Assembly: GCF_016908975.1 (NCBI RefSeq)
Contig: NZ_JAFBEX010000002.1
Location: 310,001-374,000, forward strand
Length of the DNA: 64,000 nt
Reading direction: 5' to 3'
Source: Neobacillus cucumis
GTDB lineage: Bacteria > Bacillota > Bacilli > Bacillales > Cytobacillaceae
Positions 36,897 through 45,979 of this stretch are shown here, piece after piece. How positions within the stretch are numbered: the first letter of the stretch is position 1; every line of letters starts with the position of its first letter. A model generated the notes under the pieces. It worked only from the letters and a program-made list of their open reading frames with translations, was not told the DNA's origin and made no database searches. A program made the position numbers and the translations under genes.

Positions 36897-36932
36897 CAGT
36901 TTCTACAATGGTTGATAAGTTTGTATAAAAAT

Positions 36933-37038
36933 ATTTCTTATCCAGAGAGGTTGAGGGACTGGCCCGATGAAACCTCAGCAACAGGTCTGTTTAAGACACT
37001 GTGCTAATTCCAGCGGGTGATATCCTGATAGATAAGAG
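36933..37038 (+). ncRNA. SAM-I (S-box) riboswitch
   Basis: The canonical elements are present in order: TTCTTATCCAGAGAGG (P1 and kink-turn side), GAGGGACTGGCCCGATGAAA, CCTCAGCAACA, GACACTGTGCTAATTCCAGC, and the closing GATAAGAG pairing with CTTATC. It precedes a terminator and the mmuP-mmuM genes, so high SAM would stop transcription of methionine-salvage genes. Confidence 0.93.
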
Positions 37039-37061
37039 CGTCCGTTTTTATTTGTCAGCAG

Positions 37062-37096
37062 CGCACTCTTTTAGAGTGTGTTTTTGTTTTTTCTGG
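37062..37096 (+). terminator. Expression-platform terminator of the SAM riboswitch
   Basis: CACTCT and AGAGTG around TTTA form the stem, followed by GTTTTTGTTTTTT. Located 24 bases after the aptamer and 23 bases before the permease start. Confidence 0.8.
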
Positions 37097-37118
37097 ATAG
37101 TAACAAAGGAGAGTTGTA

Positions 37119-38522
37119 ATGGAGAACAGGCAAGAATTTCAAAGAACAATGCAAGCACGTCATTTAGTCATGATCTCGCTTGGCGGGGTAATTGGAACAG
37201 GCTTATTTTTAAGTTCGGGTTATACGATTCAACAAGCCGGGCCGTTTGGAACGATTCTTTCCTATCTGATTGGTGCGCTGGTAGTGTATCTAGTCATGCT
37301 TTGTTTAGGAGAGCTTTCTGTCCATATGCCTGAAACGGGTGCATTTCATAGCTATGCGGCTAAATACATTGGTCCTGGGACGGGCTATACAGTAGCTTGG
37401 TTGTATTGGCTGACATGGACAGTTGCTTTAGGTTCTGAATTTACTGCAGCAGGATTGCTTATGCAGCGTTGGTTTCCATCTATCAATGTTTGGATATGGA
37501 GTGCACTTTTTGCCATTTTAATCTTTGTATTAAATGTGCTGACAGTGAAGTTTTTCGCTGAAGCAGAATTTTGGTTTTCGTCGATTAAGGTTATAGCGAT
37601 TGTGCTATTTATTCTTATAGGAGCAGCGGCAATTCTAGGGTTTCTTCCGATAACGCATTCTAAACCAGCATCTTTCTTTTCGAATTTTACAAGCGTAGGT
37701 TTATTTCCTCATGGTGTTACTGGCATACTTATGACCATGCTTGCAGTTAACTTTGCTTTTTCAGGAACAGAGTTAATCGGTATTGCAGCTGGTGAAACAG
37801 CAAATCCAGAAAAAACGATACCGAAGGCCATTCGCACTACCTTATGGAGATTGATCATCTTTTTTGTAGGAACGATTGTTGTTTTATCTGCGTTACTGCC
37901 GATGTCCGATGCAGGAGTATTAGAGAGCCCATTTGTCGCAGTCTTAGAACGAATTGGGCTCCCTTATTCTGCAGACATTATGAACTTTGTGATCTTGACG
38001 GCAATTTTATCGGCTGCCAACTCAGGTCTATATGCTTCTTCTAGAATGCTTTGGTCGCTTGCTAATCAGAACAACATATCCCCGATTTTTGGAAAAATGA
38101 ATAAGAACGGTGTTCCGATTAATGCGGTTATTTTCAGCATGGTGGGTGGAGCATTGGCATTGTTCTCAAGTATTGTGGCACCAAATACGGTGTATATCGT
38201 GCTTGTTTCCATTTCCGGTTTAGCAGTGGTTGTTGTTTGGATGGCTATTAGTGCTTCCCAATTTCTATTTCGAAGACAATTTTTGAAAGAAGGAAATTCT
38301 GAAAAGGATTTGGTCTATCGAACACCACTCTATCCATTGGTACCAATTGCTTCATTTATTCTTTGTTTAGCATCATGTATTGGAATTGCCTTTGATCCAA
38401 CACAACGAATTGCCTTATATTGCGGCATACCGTTTATTTTATTTTGCTACGGAAGTTACTATCTAACAAATAATCGTAAGAAGAGAGGCGTAGATTATGT
38501 CCAACAAAATCAACCCAATTGA
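37119..38522 (+). CDS. mmuP: S-methylmethionine permease
   Basis: 467 residues, APC superfamily with 12 hydrophobic segments. The N-terminus ([20 protein letters not shown]), [19 protein letters not shown] and [16 protein letters not shown] follow the amino acid permease family of MmuP. Specificity is inferred from context: it is directly controlled by a SAM riboswitch and overlaps by 26 bases the homocysteine S-methyltransferase gene, the standard mmuPM arrangement. SD AAAGGAGAG upstream. Confidence 0.85.
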   Translation: MENRQEFQRTMQARHLVMISLGGVIGTGLFLSSGYTIQQAGPFGTILSYLIGALVVYLVMLCLGELSVHMPETGAFHSYAAKYIGPGTGYTVAWLYWLTWTVALGSEFTAAGLLMQRWFPSINVWIWSALFAILIFVLNVLTVKFFAEAEFWFSSIKVIAIVLFILIGAAAILGFLPITHSKPASFFSNFTSVGLFPHGVTGILMTMLAVNFAFSGTELIGIAAGETANPEKTIPKAIRTTLWRLIIFFVGTIVVLSALLPMSDAGVLESPFVAVLERIGLPYSADIMNFVILTAILSAANSGLYASSRMLWSLANQNNISPIFGKMNKNGVPINAVIFSMVGGALALFSSIVAPNTVYIVLVSISGLAVVVVWMAISASQFLFRRQFLKEGNSEKDLVYRTPLYPLVPIASFILCLASCIGIAFDPTQRIALYCGIPFILFCYGSYYLTNNRKKRGVDYVQQNQPN

Positions 38523-39456
38523 AGCCATTTTATCCGAACATTCCATTATGATTCTTGATGGAGCATTAGCTACAGAACTGGAGGCGCATGGATGCAATTT
38601 GGATGACCCCCTTTGGTCTGCGCGTGTGTTACTGGAAAATCCAGAACTGATTTATCAGGTTCATTCGGACTATTTTCATGCGGGTGCAGACTGTGCCATC
38701 ACGGCAAGCTATCAAGCTACTATGGATGGTTTTTCCGCACGTGGAATACAAGAACAGGAAGCTTTGGATTTAATGAAGAAGACGGTGTTGCTTGCAAGAA
38801 GAGCAAGAGATGATTTTTGGCAGGAAAATAACGAAACGAATAGGCCTAAACCATTGGTGGTGGCATCAGTTGGACCATTTGGCGCTTACCTCGCAGATGG
38901 TTCAGAATATGTAGGTAATTATGGTGTAACAGATGATACATTGGCAGTCTTTCACCGGTCAAGAATGTCAGCGTTGATTGAAGCAGGGGCAGATCTGTTA
39001 GCATTTGAAACCATTCCTTCACTGCAAGAAGCAAGAGTATTAGATTCATTATTGCGTGAATTTCCTGATACATATGCTTGGCTTTCCTTTTCTTTAAAAA
39101 ATGAGAAAGAGATTAGTGAAGGTACAAAGCTTTCCGAATGTGCGCGAGTTTTTGAAACAAACGATCAAATTGCTGCAATAGGGATTAATTGTGCACCAGT
39201 AACCATTGTAACGGGTGCTATCCAAGAGTTAAGGGCAAACACAAATAAACCGCTCCTTGTTTATCCAAACTCTGGAGAAACCTATAATCCCGAAACAAAA
39301 ACATGGCATGGTCATGAACAATGTAACTCGTTTGATATTCAATCTAAAGAATGGTATCAAGCAGGTGCACGTTTAATAGGAGGATGCTGCAGAACGGCAC
39401 CTCTTCATATTGCGGAGATTTCGAAAAAGTGGCGGACTTCTAAGATTTTTAAATAA
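38497..39456 (+). CDS. mmuM: Homocysteine S-methyltransferase
   Basis: 319 residues, full length for MmuM/Ybg[19 protein letters not shown] at the start, [17 protein letters not shown] near 65, [18 protein letters not shown] near 118 and the three zinc Cys: one in GINCAP (near 231) and two in GGCCRT (near 296). It transfers the methyl of S-methylmethionine (or SAM) to homocysteine, giving two methionines. The start overlaps the mmuP stop by 26 bases and an SD-like AAGAGAGG lies inside mmuP. Confidence 0.93.
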   Translation: MSNKINPIEAILSEHSIMILDGALATELEAHGCNLDDPLWSARVLLENPELIYQVHSDYFHAGADCAITASYQATMDGFSARGIQEQEALDLMKKTVLLARRARDDFWQENNETNRPKPLVVASVGPFGAYLADGSEYVGNYGVTDDTLAVFHRSRMSALIEAGADLLAFETIPSLQEARVLDSLLREFPDTYAWLSFSLKNEKEISEGTKLSECARVFETNDQIAAIGINCAPVTIVTGAIQELRANTNKPLLVYPNSGETYNPETKTWHGHEQCNSFDIQSKEWYQAGARLIGGCCRTAPLHIAEISKKWRTSKIFK

Positions 39457-39472
39457 GCATTGGAAAATGAAC

Positions 39473-39718
39473 TGGGCAAAGGAAAAACAAAAACATGGGG
39501 ACGATTCTGTCGGCCTTTTTGGTTCAAAAATCAAGGATGAGGATATTACGTATACTTTAATTAAAAATGCAATTGAGAATATAAAAGAGATGATAGTAGC
39601 TGAAGAATTTGTATTTGAAGATCGTAAATTGTTCGAGCGTAAAGAAACTACAGATAAACTAAAATCATATTTAATAAGAAATCATGATTCACTTATTACT
39701 AATAAAACCTCACTCTAA
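39473..39718 (+). CDS. Possible partial gene of unknown function
   Basis: Directly after mmuM an open frame reads WAKEKQKHGDDSVGLFGSK, DEDITYTLIKNAIENIKEM and a charged C-terminus to 39718. It has no start codon with an SD and looks like a helical C-terminal fragment. Not recognised. Confidence 0.25.
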   Translation, partial: WAKEKQKHGDDSVGLFGSKIKDEDITYTLIKNAIENIKEMIVAEEFVFEDRKLFERKETTDKLKSYLIRNHDSLITNKTSL

Positions 39719-39864
39719 CACATTACGGTGAACCGTATCACAATTGATAGTAAACGAAAAAGTGGAAGCTAATTGGAACCTCGTTTTTATTTCATACTCC
39801 ATGATGGTTATACCTTCAAGAGTTAACGTATACCATCTAAATTAATAATATTGTTGAATCAAGA

Positions 39865-39902
39865 ACTCATGATGGTACTATCATCATGGGTTTTACTTTT
39901 TT
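39865..39902 (+). terminator. Rho-independent terminator
   Basis: ACTCATGATG and CATCATGGGT pair (one G-T) around GTACTAT, followed by TTTACTTTTTTT. May end the mmu transcript. Confidence 0.7.
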
Positions 39903-39971
39903 TCTTTCCCTTAAAAAATATTATGATTTTCATATATATTACTATGTACTTACAAAACAGGAGAGAATAAA

Positions 39972-40248
39972 ATGATTAACAACCAATTAAACAGTAAGCC
40001 ATATTTTGGTCCACAAATTAAAAACAAGTTCTTGAAGATGCATGGTTACCAGCGGTTGCAAAAGAAACATTAAAACCAGGGAGCGTGACTCATAAACATA
40101 AGTTTCTCTTTCCAGGTTACCACATCATAAAGTTAGTTATAGGGTAATCCGTTATGCTCTAGTTGAAGTGCTGGAATGGATAGAGGAGAATAGCTCGTTA
40201 AAAGGGATGAAGGCCAAAACTCAAATCCAGAAGTTAAAGAAAAGGTAA
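39972..40248 (+). pseudogene. Excisionase-like DNA-binding protein remnant
   Basis: ATG after AGGAGAG opens MINNQLNSKPYFGPQIK. Other frames follow: EDAWLPAVAKETLKPGS and PHHKVSYRVIRYALVEVLEW, ending IEENSSLKGMKAKTQ. The last piece resembles the wing of small excisionase/MerR-like HTH proteins. At least two frameshifts. Weak assignment. Confidence 0.3.
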
Positions 40249-40260
40249 ATCTATAAGGAA

Positions 40261-40296
40261 AAAACGCAGGTTGGTTAACGACCTGCGTTTTTTTGC
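40261..40296 (+). terminator. Strong terminator
   Basis: AAAACGCAGGT and ACCTGCGTTTT, a 10-11 bp stem with a run of T. Confidence 0.8.
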
Positions 40297-40398
40297 TATT
40301 TTAGGTTTAGCTTGAATACACCAATAGTGGATTTCACTTTTAATGGCACTGAATTTTGTTCCTCTTTCGATTTTAGAGACCTTATAAACTCTGTATGA

Positions 40399-40773
40399 AC
40401 AAAATCGGAATGGACATTATCTTTTGAAGAGAAACTGTCTGGGGCGACGCAAGATCGACCAGAGTTGCAAAAAATGTTGGAAACCCTTCAACAAGGGGAC
40501 ATAATTTTTGTTACTGACCTTACTCGAATCACTCGCAGCACAAGAGATCTATTTGAATTAGTAGATTACATTAAACAAAAGAAGGCGAACTTAAAGTCCT
40601 TGAAACAAACATGGTTAGACCTAAGGGAAGATAATCCCTATAGCCAATTTTTAATGAAGGTAATGGGTGGTGTAAATCAATTAGAACGTGATCTAATTCG
40701 AATGCGTCAACGTGAAGGAATTGACATACCATATTTACTTTTGTTGCAGAGTCAGAATAGCACAAATATTTAA
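40399..40773 (+). pseudogene. Serine recombinase (resolvase) fragment
   Basis: Reads EEKLSGATQDRPELQKML, GDIIFVTDLTRITRSTRDLF (the resolvase motif around the conserved Arg pair), then FLMKVMGGVNQLERDLIRMRQ, and ends soon after. The N-terminal catalytic Ser region is lost (an in-frame TGA lies just before) and the C-terminal HTH is absent, so the recombinase is dead. Confidence 0.85.
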
Positions 40774-40887
40774 AACTTAATAAGGACATTCATTTTTCAA
40801 ATTACACACCTAATTTTGACGGGGAAATAAATGAATCCATATGGTCATCCGTAATTAAACCATTTATTAAAATTTAGGAGGTCAAGT

Positions 40888-41164
40888 ATGAATAGCAAAA
40901 GTCTTTTAATAGAGAGAATTTATTCCTCAGAACTAACTCAAAGAGCGACACTTGTCGCTTTTTATCTTATTAATGGGCTGATAGTGAAGGTACCTGCTTA
41001 CCTAGGGCTAAAACAATAGCTAAAGAATGCAATATCAGTACTAGATTGTACAGAGAGCGGTGAATGATCTTGAAGAAACAGGTTTTCTTGTGCGTGAAAG
41101 TCGCTTTCACGTACAAGGTGATCAGCGTTCAAATTTATATTGTCTACAGACTTTCCAAGATTAG
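40888..41164 (+). pseudogene. HTH (replication/plasmid-type) regulator, frameshifted
   Basis: ATG after AGGAGG. SLLIERIYSSELTQRATLVA starts a protein related to small HTH_36 proteins of Firmicutes plasmids and phages; after a frameshift it reads AKTIAKECNISTR, and later NDLEETGFLVRESRFH. At least two shifts. Confidence 0.55.
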
Positions 41165-41344
41165 CAAAATGATACACGGAGATGGGATTTTGAGACTTTT
41201 TACGTAGTCTGTAAATGCGCCCATTTTCAAGGATTTAACCTTGAAAATGAAAATTTATGAGAAGCAGAATGGCTCATTTGCCTTAAAAATTTAGTAAAAA
41301 GGCACTATTAACTGAAAAATATGTATCTATTATAATGGGTGACT

Positions 41345-42211
41345 CTAAAATGCGTTTTTAGTCATCGTTTTCCTAAATTCGCTAGGGGAAATCCCTTTTA
41401 TTTTTTTAAAAGCACGGTTAAATGAAGATATGCTTAAAAATCCTGAGTCAAATGCAATATCAATTATTTGTGCTTTTGGATCCAAAAGCAAAAACTCTGA
41501 CCTCTTGATACGCTCAGTAGTAAGAAATTCTATAAATGTCATATTCGTATATTTTTTGAATAAATACGAGAAATAGGATCTGCTAACCCCTATGTGATGA
41601 GAAATATCGTCGAGTGTAAGGGATTTAGTGCAGTTTTGTGACATGTAAAGGCATGCTTCTGTAATTAGCTTAGTAGACTTATATTCTGTGTTCGGATCAT
41701 CAGAGAATTCTTCTTTCTTAGCATTGACGCAGTATTCTCCAAGCTTTGCAAAAAACTCTAGAAGAAGTGAATATATACGCACTTCATTAAAAGGTGTGTC
41801 AGAATAATAAAGCTCGGCCAATTCTTTTATTAAAAAAATCATTCTATCGGCATCAATATTTGATGGGTCATATTTAATGTAATGATACTGGGAAAACACA
41901 GAAAAATTAGCATTAATTTCACTCATAATCATCAGTAAGTCCAGAGGGAACTGAACGAGAATAAAAGCATTTTCAGCTACATGATTAATCGAATGCATGT
42001 CACCGGGGTAGATTATGACCAGGTCATTAGTTTTAAGGACATGTTTGGTGAAATTAATCGTTACTTCATTATTATCATACAGGCTTACAAGTATTTCAAT
42101 AAAAGGATGCCAATGCATCGTATGAGAAAAATTCATATCGATTTTCTTTGATACATTAAATTTCTTCCCACTATCAAAATTCAACTTCTCGAAATAGTTA
42201 TTCATAAGCAT
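41345..42211 (-). CDS. AraC-family regulator with cupin domain
   Basis: 288 residues; SD AGGAGA upstream of the first ATG. The N-terminal cupin (HTMHWHPFIEILVSLYDN near 30, then YPGDMHSINHV) is a sugar-sensing jelly roll, and two HTH motifs lie in the last 100 residues (LTLDDISHHIGVSRSYFSYLF near 197, then IIDIAFDSGFLSISSFNRAFK, GISPSEFRK). Divergent from the catabolic cluster that starts at 42580, across 368 bases, so it is the probable substrate-responsive activator of that cluster. Confidence 0.88.
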   Translation of the reverse strand: MLMNNYFEKLNFDSGKKFNVSKKIDMNFSHTMHWHPFIEILVSLYDNNEVTINFTKHVLKTNDLVIIYPGDMHSINHVAENAFILVQFPLDLLMIMSEINANFSVFSQYHYIKYDPSNIDADRMIFLIKELAELYYSDTPFNEVRIYSLLLEFFAKLGEYCVNAKKEEFSDDPNTEYKSTKLITEACLYMSQNCTKSLTLDDISHHIGVSRSYFSYLFKKYTNMTFIEFLTTERIKRSEFLLLDPKAQIIDIAFDSGFLSISSFNRAFKKIKGISPSEFRKTMTKNAF

Positions 42212-42579
42212 AATCGATAATCTCCTTTACTGTTATATATGGGTCTATGTATATGTGTGAAGTTTTTTATATGATTATATCATTTAAGATGGCAAATAGT
42301 AATATTTGAGAAGCTTAAAGGAAGGATCGAATACAAAATTGACAAAATGCCTTAATATCAATGTTTTTTTTATGGGCATAGTATTTGCAATAAAAATAAT
42401 TATAAGAAAATATGCACAGGTAATTCACAATTTTTAAAGAGTAAGTTGTATGTAAAATTGATAATATTCTGCATATAGAAGTTTAATAAGAAAGGAGCTA
42501 TATTATCAGAATATTTAAAATAGGTAAACTTGGATCCAGAGTTGAAGTCTAATATTTGATTGAGCAAAGGAGATATAAA
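42212..42579. promoter_or_regulatory. Divergent control region of the catabolic cluster
   Basis: 368 AT-rich bases between the AraC gene and the first VOC gene. It must hold both promoters, but I cannot pick a -35/-10 pair with confidence. No other gene or RNA is seen. Confidence 0.4.
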
Positions 42580-43044
42580 ATGTCAGGAGTACTAGGAACG
42601 AATTTATTGGCACAGGTTGGATTAATCGTTAAAGATGTTGAAGAAACAAAGAAAATGTGGGCTGAATTTTTAGGTGTTGACATCCCTGAGACGCAACCTA
42701 TTGGTGACTATACGGTTACGGGAACAGAGTTTAAAGGCGAACCCGCTCCAAATGCATATTGTTGGATGGCTTTCTTTGACGTTGGTCCGGGACTGCAGCT
42801 TGAACTGATTCAGCCTAACGAGGAACCTTCAACATGGAGAAACTATCTTGAGGAGAAGGGCGAGGGCATTCACCACGTTGCATTTCAAGTTAATGATTCA
42901 AAGATTGCTGTTGCAAATGCGGAAGCAGCTGGTTTAAAGCTGGTTCAAAGAGGTGTTTATGGTGATGGCGGCGGCGAATATAATTATCTTGATGCTCCGG
43001 ATCTAAAATGTGTAATTGAACTTCTCGAGAGTTACAAGAAGTAA
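42580..43044 (+). CDS. VOC-family protein, copy 1 (methylmalonyl-CoA epimerase-like fold)
   Basis: 154 residues from the ATG after AAAGGAGATATAAA. Two VOC beta-alpha-beta-beta-beta modules: LAQVGLIVKDVEETKKMWAEF near 10, LQLELIQPNEEPSTWRNYL near 75, and GIHHVAFQVNDSKIAVANA near 100. In methylmalonyl-CoA epimerases the metal ligands sit at four such positions; here I see Gln (AQVG), Glu (LQLEL), His (IHHVAF) and Glu (near the C-terminal IELLES). It is probably an epimerase/isomerase or ring-opening enzyme acting on a keto intermediate. 97% identical to its neighbour; first gene of the cluster. Confidence 0.82.
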   Translation: MSGVLGTNLLAQVGLIVKDVEETKKMWAEFLGVDIPETQPIGDYTVTGTEFKGEPAPNAYCWMAFFDVGPGLQLELIQPNEEPSTWRNYLEEKGEGIHHVAFQVNDSKIAVANAEAAGLKLVQRGVYGDGGGEYNYLDAPDLKCVIELLESYKK

Positions 43045-43187
43045 TATTAACACTAACTATAAATAAAAAGGCAAGATCCTAAAACAAAATGAAAACTACC
43101 TGTGAGAGGTCAGAGCCTTTAAAACCAGGTGGATATATGGACGAAGTTTAATATTTGATTGATCAAAGTATTGAAAGGAGATATAAA

Positions 43188-43652
43188 ATGTCAGGAGTAC
43201 TAGGAACGAATTTATTGGCACAGGTTGGATTAATCGTTAAAGATGTTGAGGAAACAAAGAAAAAGTGGGCTGAATTTTTAGGAGTTGACATCCCAGAGAC
43301 GCAACCTATTGGTGACTATACGGTTACAGGAACAGAGTTTAAAGGCGAACCCGCACCAAATGCCTATTGTTGGATGGCTTTCTTTGAGGTTGGTCCGGGA
43401 CTGCAGCTTGAACTGATTCAGCCTAACGAGGAACCTTCAACATGGAGAAACTATCTTGAGGAGAAGGGCGAGGGCATTCACCACGTTGCATTTCAAGTTA
43501 ATGATTCAAAGATTGCTGTTGCAAATGCTGAAGCAGCTGGTTTAAAGCTTGTTCAAAGAGGTGTTTATGGTGATGGCAGCGGCGAATATAATTATCTTGA
43601 TGCTCCGGATCTAAAATGTTTAGTTGAGCTTCTCGAGAGTTACAAGAAGTAA
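43188..43652 (+). CDS. VOC-family protein, copy 2 (tandem duplicate)
   Basis: 154 residues, same start context (GAAAGGAGATATAAA). It differs from copy 1 by five residues only (KKKW for KKMW, FFEV for FFDV, GDGSG for GDGGG, and CLVE for CVIE). The duplication also covers the ribosome binding site and ~30 bases past the stop. Ligand positions are unchanged, so both copies could be active; the substitutions could tune activity or reflect young drift. Confidence 0.82.
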   Translation: MSGVLGTNLLAQVGLIVKDVEETKKKWAEFLGVDIPETQPIGDYTVTGTEFKGEPAPNAYCWMAFFEVGPGLQLELIQPNEEPSTWRNYLEEKGEGIHHVAFQVNDSKIAVANAEAAGLKLVQRGVYGDGSGEYNYLDAPDLKCLVELLESYKK

Positions 43653-43692
43653 TTTTAACACTAGTTATAAATAGAAAGGCATGACACTAAAT

Positions 43693-44505
43693 ATGAGACT
43701 TGGGACATCTTCATCATTAAATCACAGTAGTCCAAAGGAATGGGCTATGAAACATAAAACCTTAGGACTTGGTACTGTAAATTTCCCTCTCACTTACGAA
43801 AATGATGATGCGCTTATTGACGAGTATGTTAAAGAAGCAAAAAAAAACAACCTTGTGATAGCAGAGGTTGGGGTTTGGCGCAATACATTGGATTTAAATG
43901 AAGATGAACGTATAAAGGCTATTAAGTACGCCGTGGGGCAGCTTGAACTTGCTGATAGGATAGGCTCTCGCTGTTGTGTGAATATTTTAGGTGCAAGAGG
44001 CTCTCGCTGGGATGGTGCTTATAAAGATAATTTTACAAAGGAAACGTGGGAACTGGGTGTAAAGACAATTCAGGAGATTATAGATGAGGTAAACCCTAAG
44101 AACACGTATTTTACAATCGAGTCAATGCCATGGATGTTCCCGACTGGACCGGATGAATATCTGCAGTTGCTTGAGTCTGTGGACAGAGATAGATTTGCTG
44201 TTCATATGGACATTTTTAACTGGATAACTACACCAAGAAGGTATTTCTTTAATGAGGAATTTATAAGCGAATGCTTCGAGAAACTAGGTGAGCATATAAA
44301 AAGTTGCCATCTGAAAGATGTCAAGATGGAGGACGATTATACGCTGTTTTTTAGGGAAACTAGTGCTGGAAACGGAGGGATAAATATCAAGCACCTAATC
44401 AAAAGAGGATTATCCTTTGATGAAAATATGCCGTTTATTATAGAGCATCTTAGTACAGATGAAGAATATTTAAATAGTGTCGCATACATAAAGGCACTAA
44501 TGTAA
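43693..44505 (+). CDS. Sugar phosphate isomerase/epimerase-like TIM-barrel protein
   Basis: 270 residues from the ATG giving MRLGTSSSLNHSSPKEW, the usual N-terminus of this family; an ATG four codons earlier is possible. Xylose-isomerase-like TIM barrel with GVWRNTLDLNEDER near 50. Probable metal ligands: Glu in TIESMPW (near 142), Asp in HMDIFNW (near 172), His in SCHLKDV (near 205) and Glu in IIEHLS (near 250). Relatives act on 3-keto sugars, inosose, hydroxypyruvate or C-glycosides. It is the likely isomerase or beta-eliminase of the cluster. Neighbours: VOC copy 2 (40 bases upstream) and the sugar-binding protein downstream. Confidence 0.82.
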   Translation: MRLGTSSSLNHSSPKEWAMKHKTLGLGTVNFPLTYENDDALIDEYVKEAKKNNLVIAEVGVWRNTLDLNEDERIKAIKYAVGQLELADRIGSRCCVNILGARGSRWDGAYKDNFTKETWELGVKTIQEIIDEVNPKNTYFTIESMPWMFPTGPDEYLQLLESVDRDRFAVHMDIFNWITTPRRYFFNEEFISECFEKLGEHIKSCHLKDVKMEDDYTLFFRETSAGNGGINIKHLIKRGLSFDENMPFIIEHLSTDEEYLNSVAYIKALM

Positions 44506-44548
44506 GCGCTTATATAGTGAGTATAAACATGTGAGAGGAGAAAATAAA

Positions 44549-45907
44549 ATGAAAAAAAGAAGAGTTGCAGTGGGCTTTGTTGCTTCCATGGCTATGATGA
44601 CAGCTATGTTAGCAGGATGTGGTAGCACTCAAAAGACAACAGTAGATACTTCAACTAAAACGAAAGGCAAAGTAGTTTGGTGGGGGTGGACGCCTGGTTC
44701 CCCAGTTAACGAAAAATATATTGCGGAATTTAACAAAAAATATCCAGACATCAAAATTACGTGGAAACAAACATCAATAGATAATTATAACGCGGCTCTT
44801 AGACCGGCTTTGGCAAATGGCCAGGGTGTTGATGCTTTTCAGGTTTCACCGGGTTCAGGAAATGGTGGCGTTAAGACTTACGGAGGGCAAGCACTTGACT
44901 TGACCCCTGCTGTAAAAGAGGCTTTAGGTGCTAATTATAAAGACAAGCTCAACAAGTCATCAATCACCACTATGACTATCAATGGTAAGTTGAAAGCACT
45001 GGGTGTCGGAACTGTATATGCAGGAAACCTTTGGATTAACAAAGATCTTTTTGATAAATATCATGTAAAAGTTCCTACAAATTTAGATGAGTGGATAGAG
45101 GCTTGTAAAGTTTTTAGACAAAACGGTATCGAAGGTTTTGTGCAGGGAGCAGGTCAAGGTGCATTTAACATCGATACTTTCCATGCAATCGCTGATGATG
45201 TAAGCCCTGGTACTTTCACAAAAGCAACAAGAGGTCAAGTTAAATGGACTGATGGCTCAATTGTCAAAGCATTAACGCTATGGAAAGGGCTGTTTGATGA
45301 CGGAATTATGCAAAAAGGTGCTCTTGGTATTAAACAATATCCAGAAGCAAACAATTTATTTATGTCTCAAAAGGCTGCTATGGTTATGATGGGGTCTTGG
45401 TATACAATGAACGCTTTGCCTGATACGATGAAGGCTAATATTGCGTCTGCAGCTTCAACAAAAGAGCCGTTCACAATGGTTCCAATTAATTTCCCTGACA
45501 TTGCAGGAACAGGACATACAGGATCTATGTTTGGCGATACAGACTATGCAGACGCAGTGTCTGCAACATCAAAGAATAAGAAGGCTGCAACTACATTTGC
45601 TGTTTGGCTTGCAACCTCTCAAAGTGGTCAACAGATGGTTGCAGATTCCTTAAACCTTGTTCCTAATCTAAAATCAGTAACTCCGAATTGGGACAATGTA
45701 AAACTTGTAAATCCTGAGAAACAAAACGAACCAATCAAAGAATTTATTAAAAATGCAATGGCTAGTGGTGATAACCCTCGTTTTGGAGGAATAAATGCAG
45801 ATATGAACCAAGCATTGACAGATGTATTGGCTGGCGTGGCAGGAGGAACTATCACCCCTAAAGATGGTGCTGTTCAACTTGCAACGACTCAAGCTAATAG
45901 TAAGTAA
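44549..45907 (+). CDS. ABC sugar transporter, substrate-binding lipoprotein
   Basis: 452 residues from the ATG after GAGAGGAG. Type II signal peptide with lipobox LAGC (Cys near 27), then KGKVVWWGWTPGSPVNEKYI, the start of family 1 solute-binding proteins. Length and C-terminal GGINADMNQALTDVLAG fit the CUT1 class (oligosaccharides, glycerol-3-phosphate, polyols). Two permease genes follow after a 72-base gap with a hairpin, so binding protein exceeds permease. No ATPase gene is present in the cluster. Confidence 0.9.
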   Translation: MKKRRVAVGFVASMAMMTAMLAGCGSTQKTTVDTSTKTKGKVVWWGWTPGSPVNEKYIAEFNKKYPDIKITWKQTSIDNYNAALRPALANGQGVDAFQVSPGSGNGGVKTYGGQALDLTPAVKEALGANYKDKLNKSSITTMTINGKLKALGVGTVYAGNLWINKDLFDKYHVKVPTNLDEWIEACKVFRQNGIEGFVQGAGQGAFNIDTFHAIADDVSPGTFTKATRGQVKWTDGSIVKALTLWKGLFDDGIMQKGALGIKQYPEANNLFMSQKAAMVMMGSWYTMNALPDTMKANIASAASTKEPFTMVPINFPDIAGTGHTGSMFGDTDYADAVSATSKNKKAATTFAVWLATSQSGQQMVADSLNLVPNLKSVTPNWDNVKLVNPEKQNEPIKEFIKNAMASGDNPRFGGINADMNQALTDVLAGVAGGTITPKDGAVQLATTQANSK

Positions 45908-45920
45908 AGAATAATAGTTT

Positions 45921-45953
45921 GATAGGGGGCTATTTTGTCAAGTGTCCCCTATC
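45921..45953 (+). other. Intercistronic hairpin after the binding-protein gene
   Basis: GATAGGGG and CCCCTATC pair perfectly around 17 bases, with no T-run. Such stems after the binding-protein gene usually protect its mRNA and lower permease expression. Confidence 0.65.
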
Positions 45954-45979
45954 ATTAAATGTTGAGGAGACATATAAAC

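Larger units (their letters stand above)
42543..43682 (+). repeat. Tandem duplication of a ~0.53-kb VOC unit
   Basis: Two direct copies, about 42543-43075 and 43144-43682, each with a TTTAATATTTGATTGA-like leader, the SD, the coding region and the AAGTAATNTTAACACTA trailer. Between them lie about 70 unrelated bases. High nucleotide identity indicates a recent event. Confidence 0.9.

Noticed and set aside
39410..39472. Frame overlapping the end of mmuM as a gene start
   Set aside because: It lies in the mmuM coding end in another frame and has no SD; only the part after mmuM looks protein-like.
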